This document shows, piece by piece, positions 5,245 through 5,751 of a DNA stretch of 5,751 nt (position 1 is its first letter; each line of letters begins with the position of its first letter). Location of the stretch: the NCBI GenBank assembly GCA_002333125.1, contig DDBM01000128.1:4384-10134 (forward strand), written 5' to 3'. The translations under genes were made by a program, and so were the position numbers. The stretch comes from Moraxellaceae bacterium UBA2032. Its GTDB lineage: Bacteria > Pseudomonadota > Gammaproteobacteria > Pseudomonadales > Moraxellaceae. Under the pieces are notes generated by a model. The model worked only from the letters and a program-made list of their open reading frames with translations. It searched no databases and had not been told where the DNA came from.

Positions 5245-5751
5245 TAATGTATGGATTGTAGATGATGATCGCTCGATTCGTTGGGTATTAGAAAAAGCGT
5301 TAATGCAAGAGGGTTTAACGGTCACGGTATTTGAAGAAGCGCAACTCTTACTCAACAAACTAGCCAAAGAACAACCTCATGCCATTGTGACCGATATTAG
5401 AATGCCTAATATTGATGGCCTCACTTTGCTGGCAAAAATACGCATCGACCACCCTGATATTCCTGTGATTGTGATGACGGCTCATTCGGACTTAGATTCG
5501 GCAGTTTCTTCGTATCAAGGTGGAGCATTTGAGTATTTGCCTAAACCTTTTGATGTTGACGATGCGATTAACTTAGTAAAACGCGCCATTGCTCATCATC
5601 ATGAACAACATCGCAATAGTTTTCCTGCGGTGGCCGCGCCTAAAAGTGTGGATATTATTGGCGAATCACCTGCAATGCAGGAAGTTTTTAGAGCCATTGG
5701 GCGATTGTCACACTCTCATATTACCGTATTAATTAATGGTGAGTCGGGTAC
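5231..5751 (+). CDS. ntrC: Nitrogen regulation response regulator NtrC (GlnG), 5' part only
   Basis: Sigma-54-dependent enhancer-binding activator phosphorylated by NtrB; drives nitrogen-scavenging genes (known for NtrC). The first 173 codons are present and the gene runs off the right edge. The receiver domain (about 5-125) has the acidic pocket DDD (11-13), the phosphoacceptor Asp55 in VTDIRMPNIDG (53-63), Thr83 in VMTAHSDLDSAV (81-92) and Lys105 in YLPKPFD (102-108). A short linker (about 126-138) leads to the AAA+ domain: IIGESPAMQEVFRAIGRL (142-159) and the beginning of Walker A, INGESG (168-173), where the window ends. YQGGAFEYLPKPFD is the usual NtrC signature. The phosphoacceptor is one residue later than Asp54 of enterobacterial NtrC. 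GGAG at 5220-5223 is well spaced before the ATG at 5231. The ATG lies inside the end of ntrB, so expression is coupled. The DNA-binding domain cannot be seen. Confidence 0.97.
   Translation, partial: MSANDNVWIVDDDRSIRWVLEKALMQEGLTVTVFEEAQLLLNKLAKEQPHAIVTDIRMPNIDGLTLLAKIRIDHPDIPVIVMTAHSDLDSAVSSYQGGAFEYLPKPFDVDDAINLVKRAIAHHHEQHRNSFPAVAAPKSVDIIGESPAMQEVFRAIGRLSHSHITVLINGESG

Overview
The window looks like chromosomal DNA of a gammaproteobacterium. It is AT-rich by eye, and its proteins resemble gammaproteobacterial Aat, Bpt, GreB, NtrB and NtrC. The low GC together with the partial GGGAGAGGGAG-type intergenic repeat at the left edge would fit a Thiotrichales-like lineage (Beggiatoa/Thiothrix relatives), but that placement is a guess from memory. 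Genes are tightly packed. I see no mobile element, CRISPR array, RNA gene or phage gene.

Layout: on the minus strand, reading leftwards from 2756, there is a three-gene run: aat (leucyl/phenylalanyl-tRNA--protein transferase), bpt (aspartate/glutamate leucyltransferase) and an MgtC/DUF4010-type membrane protein that overlaps the end of bpt. Aat and Bpt are the two aminoacyl transferases that attach N-terminal Leu/Phe and so mark proteins for ClpS-ClpAP degradation (bacterial N-degron pathway). After the membrane gene, the first bases of the window hold one arm of a GC-rich hairpin repeat.

A short AT-rich divergent region (2757-2964) separates this run from plus-strand genes. The first pair is a small cysteine-cluster protein (YkgJ/UPF0153 family) and greB, the transcript-cleavage elongation factor. 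The stop codon of the first forms part of the ribosome binding site of the second.

After greB comes a 334-base non-coding stretch that looks like a classic nitrogen-control region: two NtrC-like 17-base dyads with centres 32 bases apart, then a -24/-12 (sigma-54) promoter candidate. It leads into ntrB (nitrogen sensor kinase, complete) and ntrC (response regulator/sigma-54 activator), which overlap by 14 bases. ntrC is cut by the right edge inside its Walker A motif. The arrangement suggests that ntrBC here is an autoregulated unit with its own promoter, not directly behind glnA.

The genes are all recognisable conserved families. I found no convincing sign of an undescribed system. The most informative observation is the predicted enhancer plus sigma-54 promoter in front of ntrBC.
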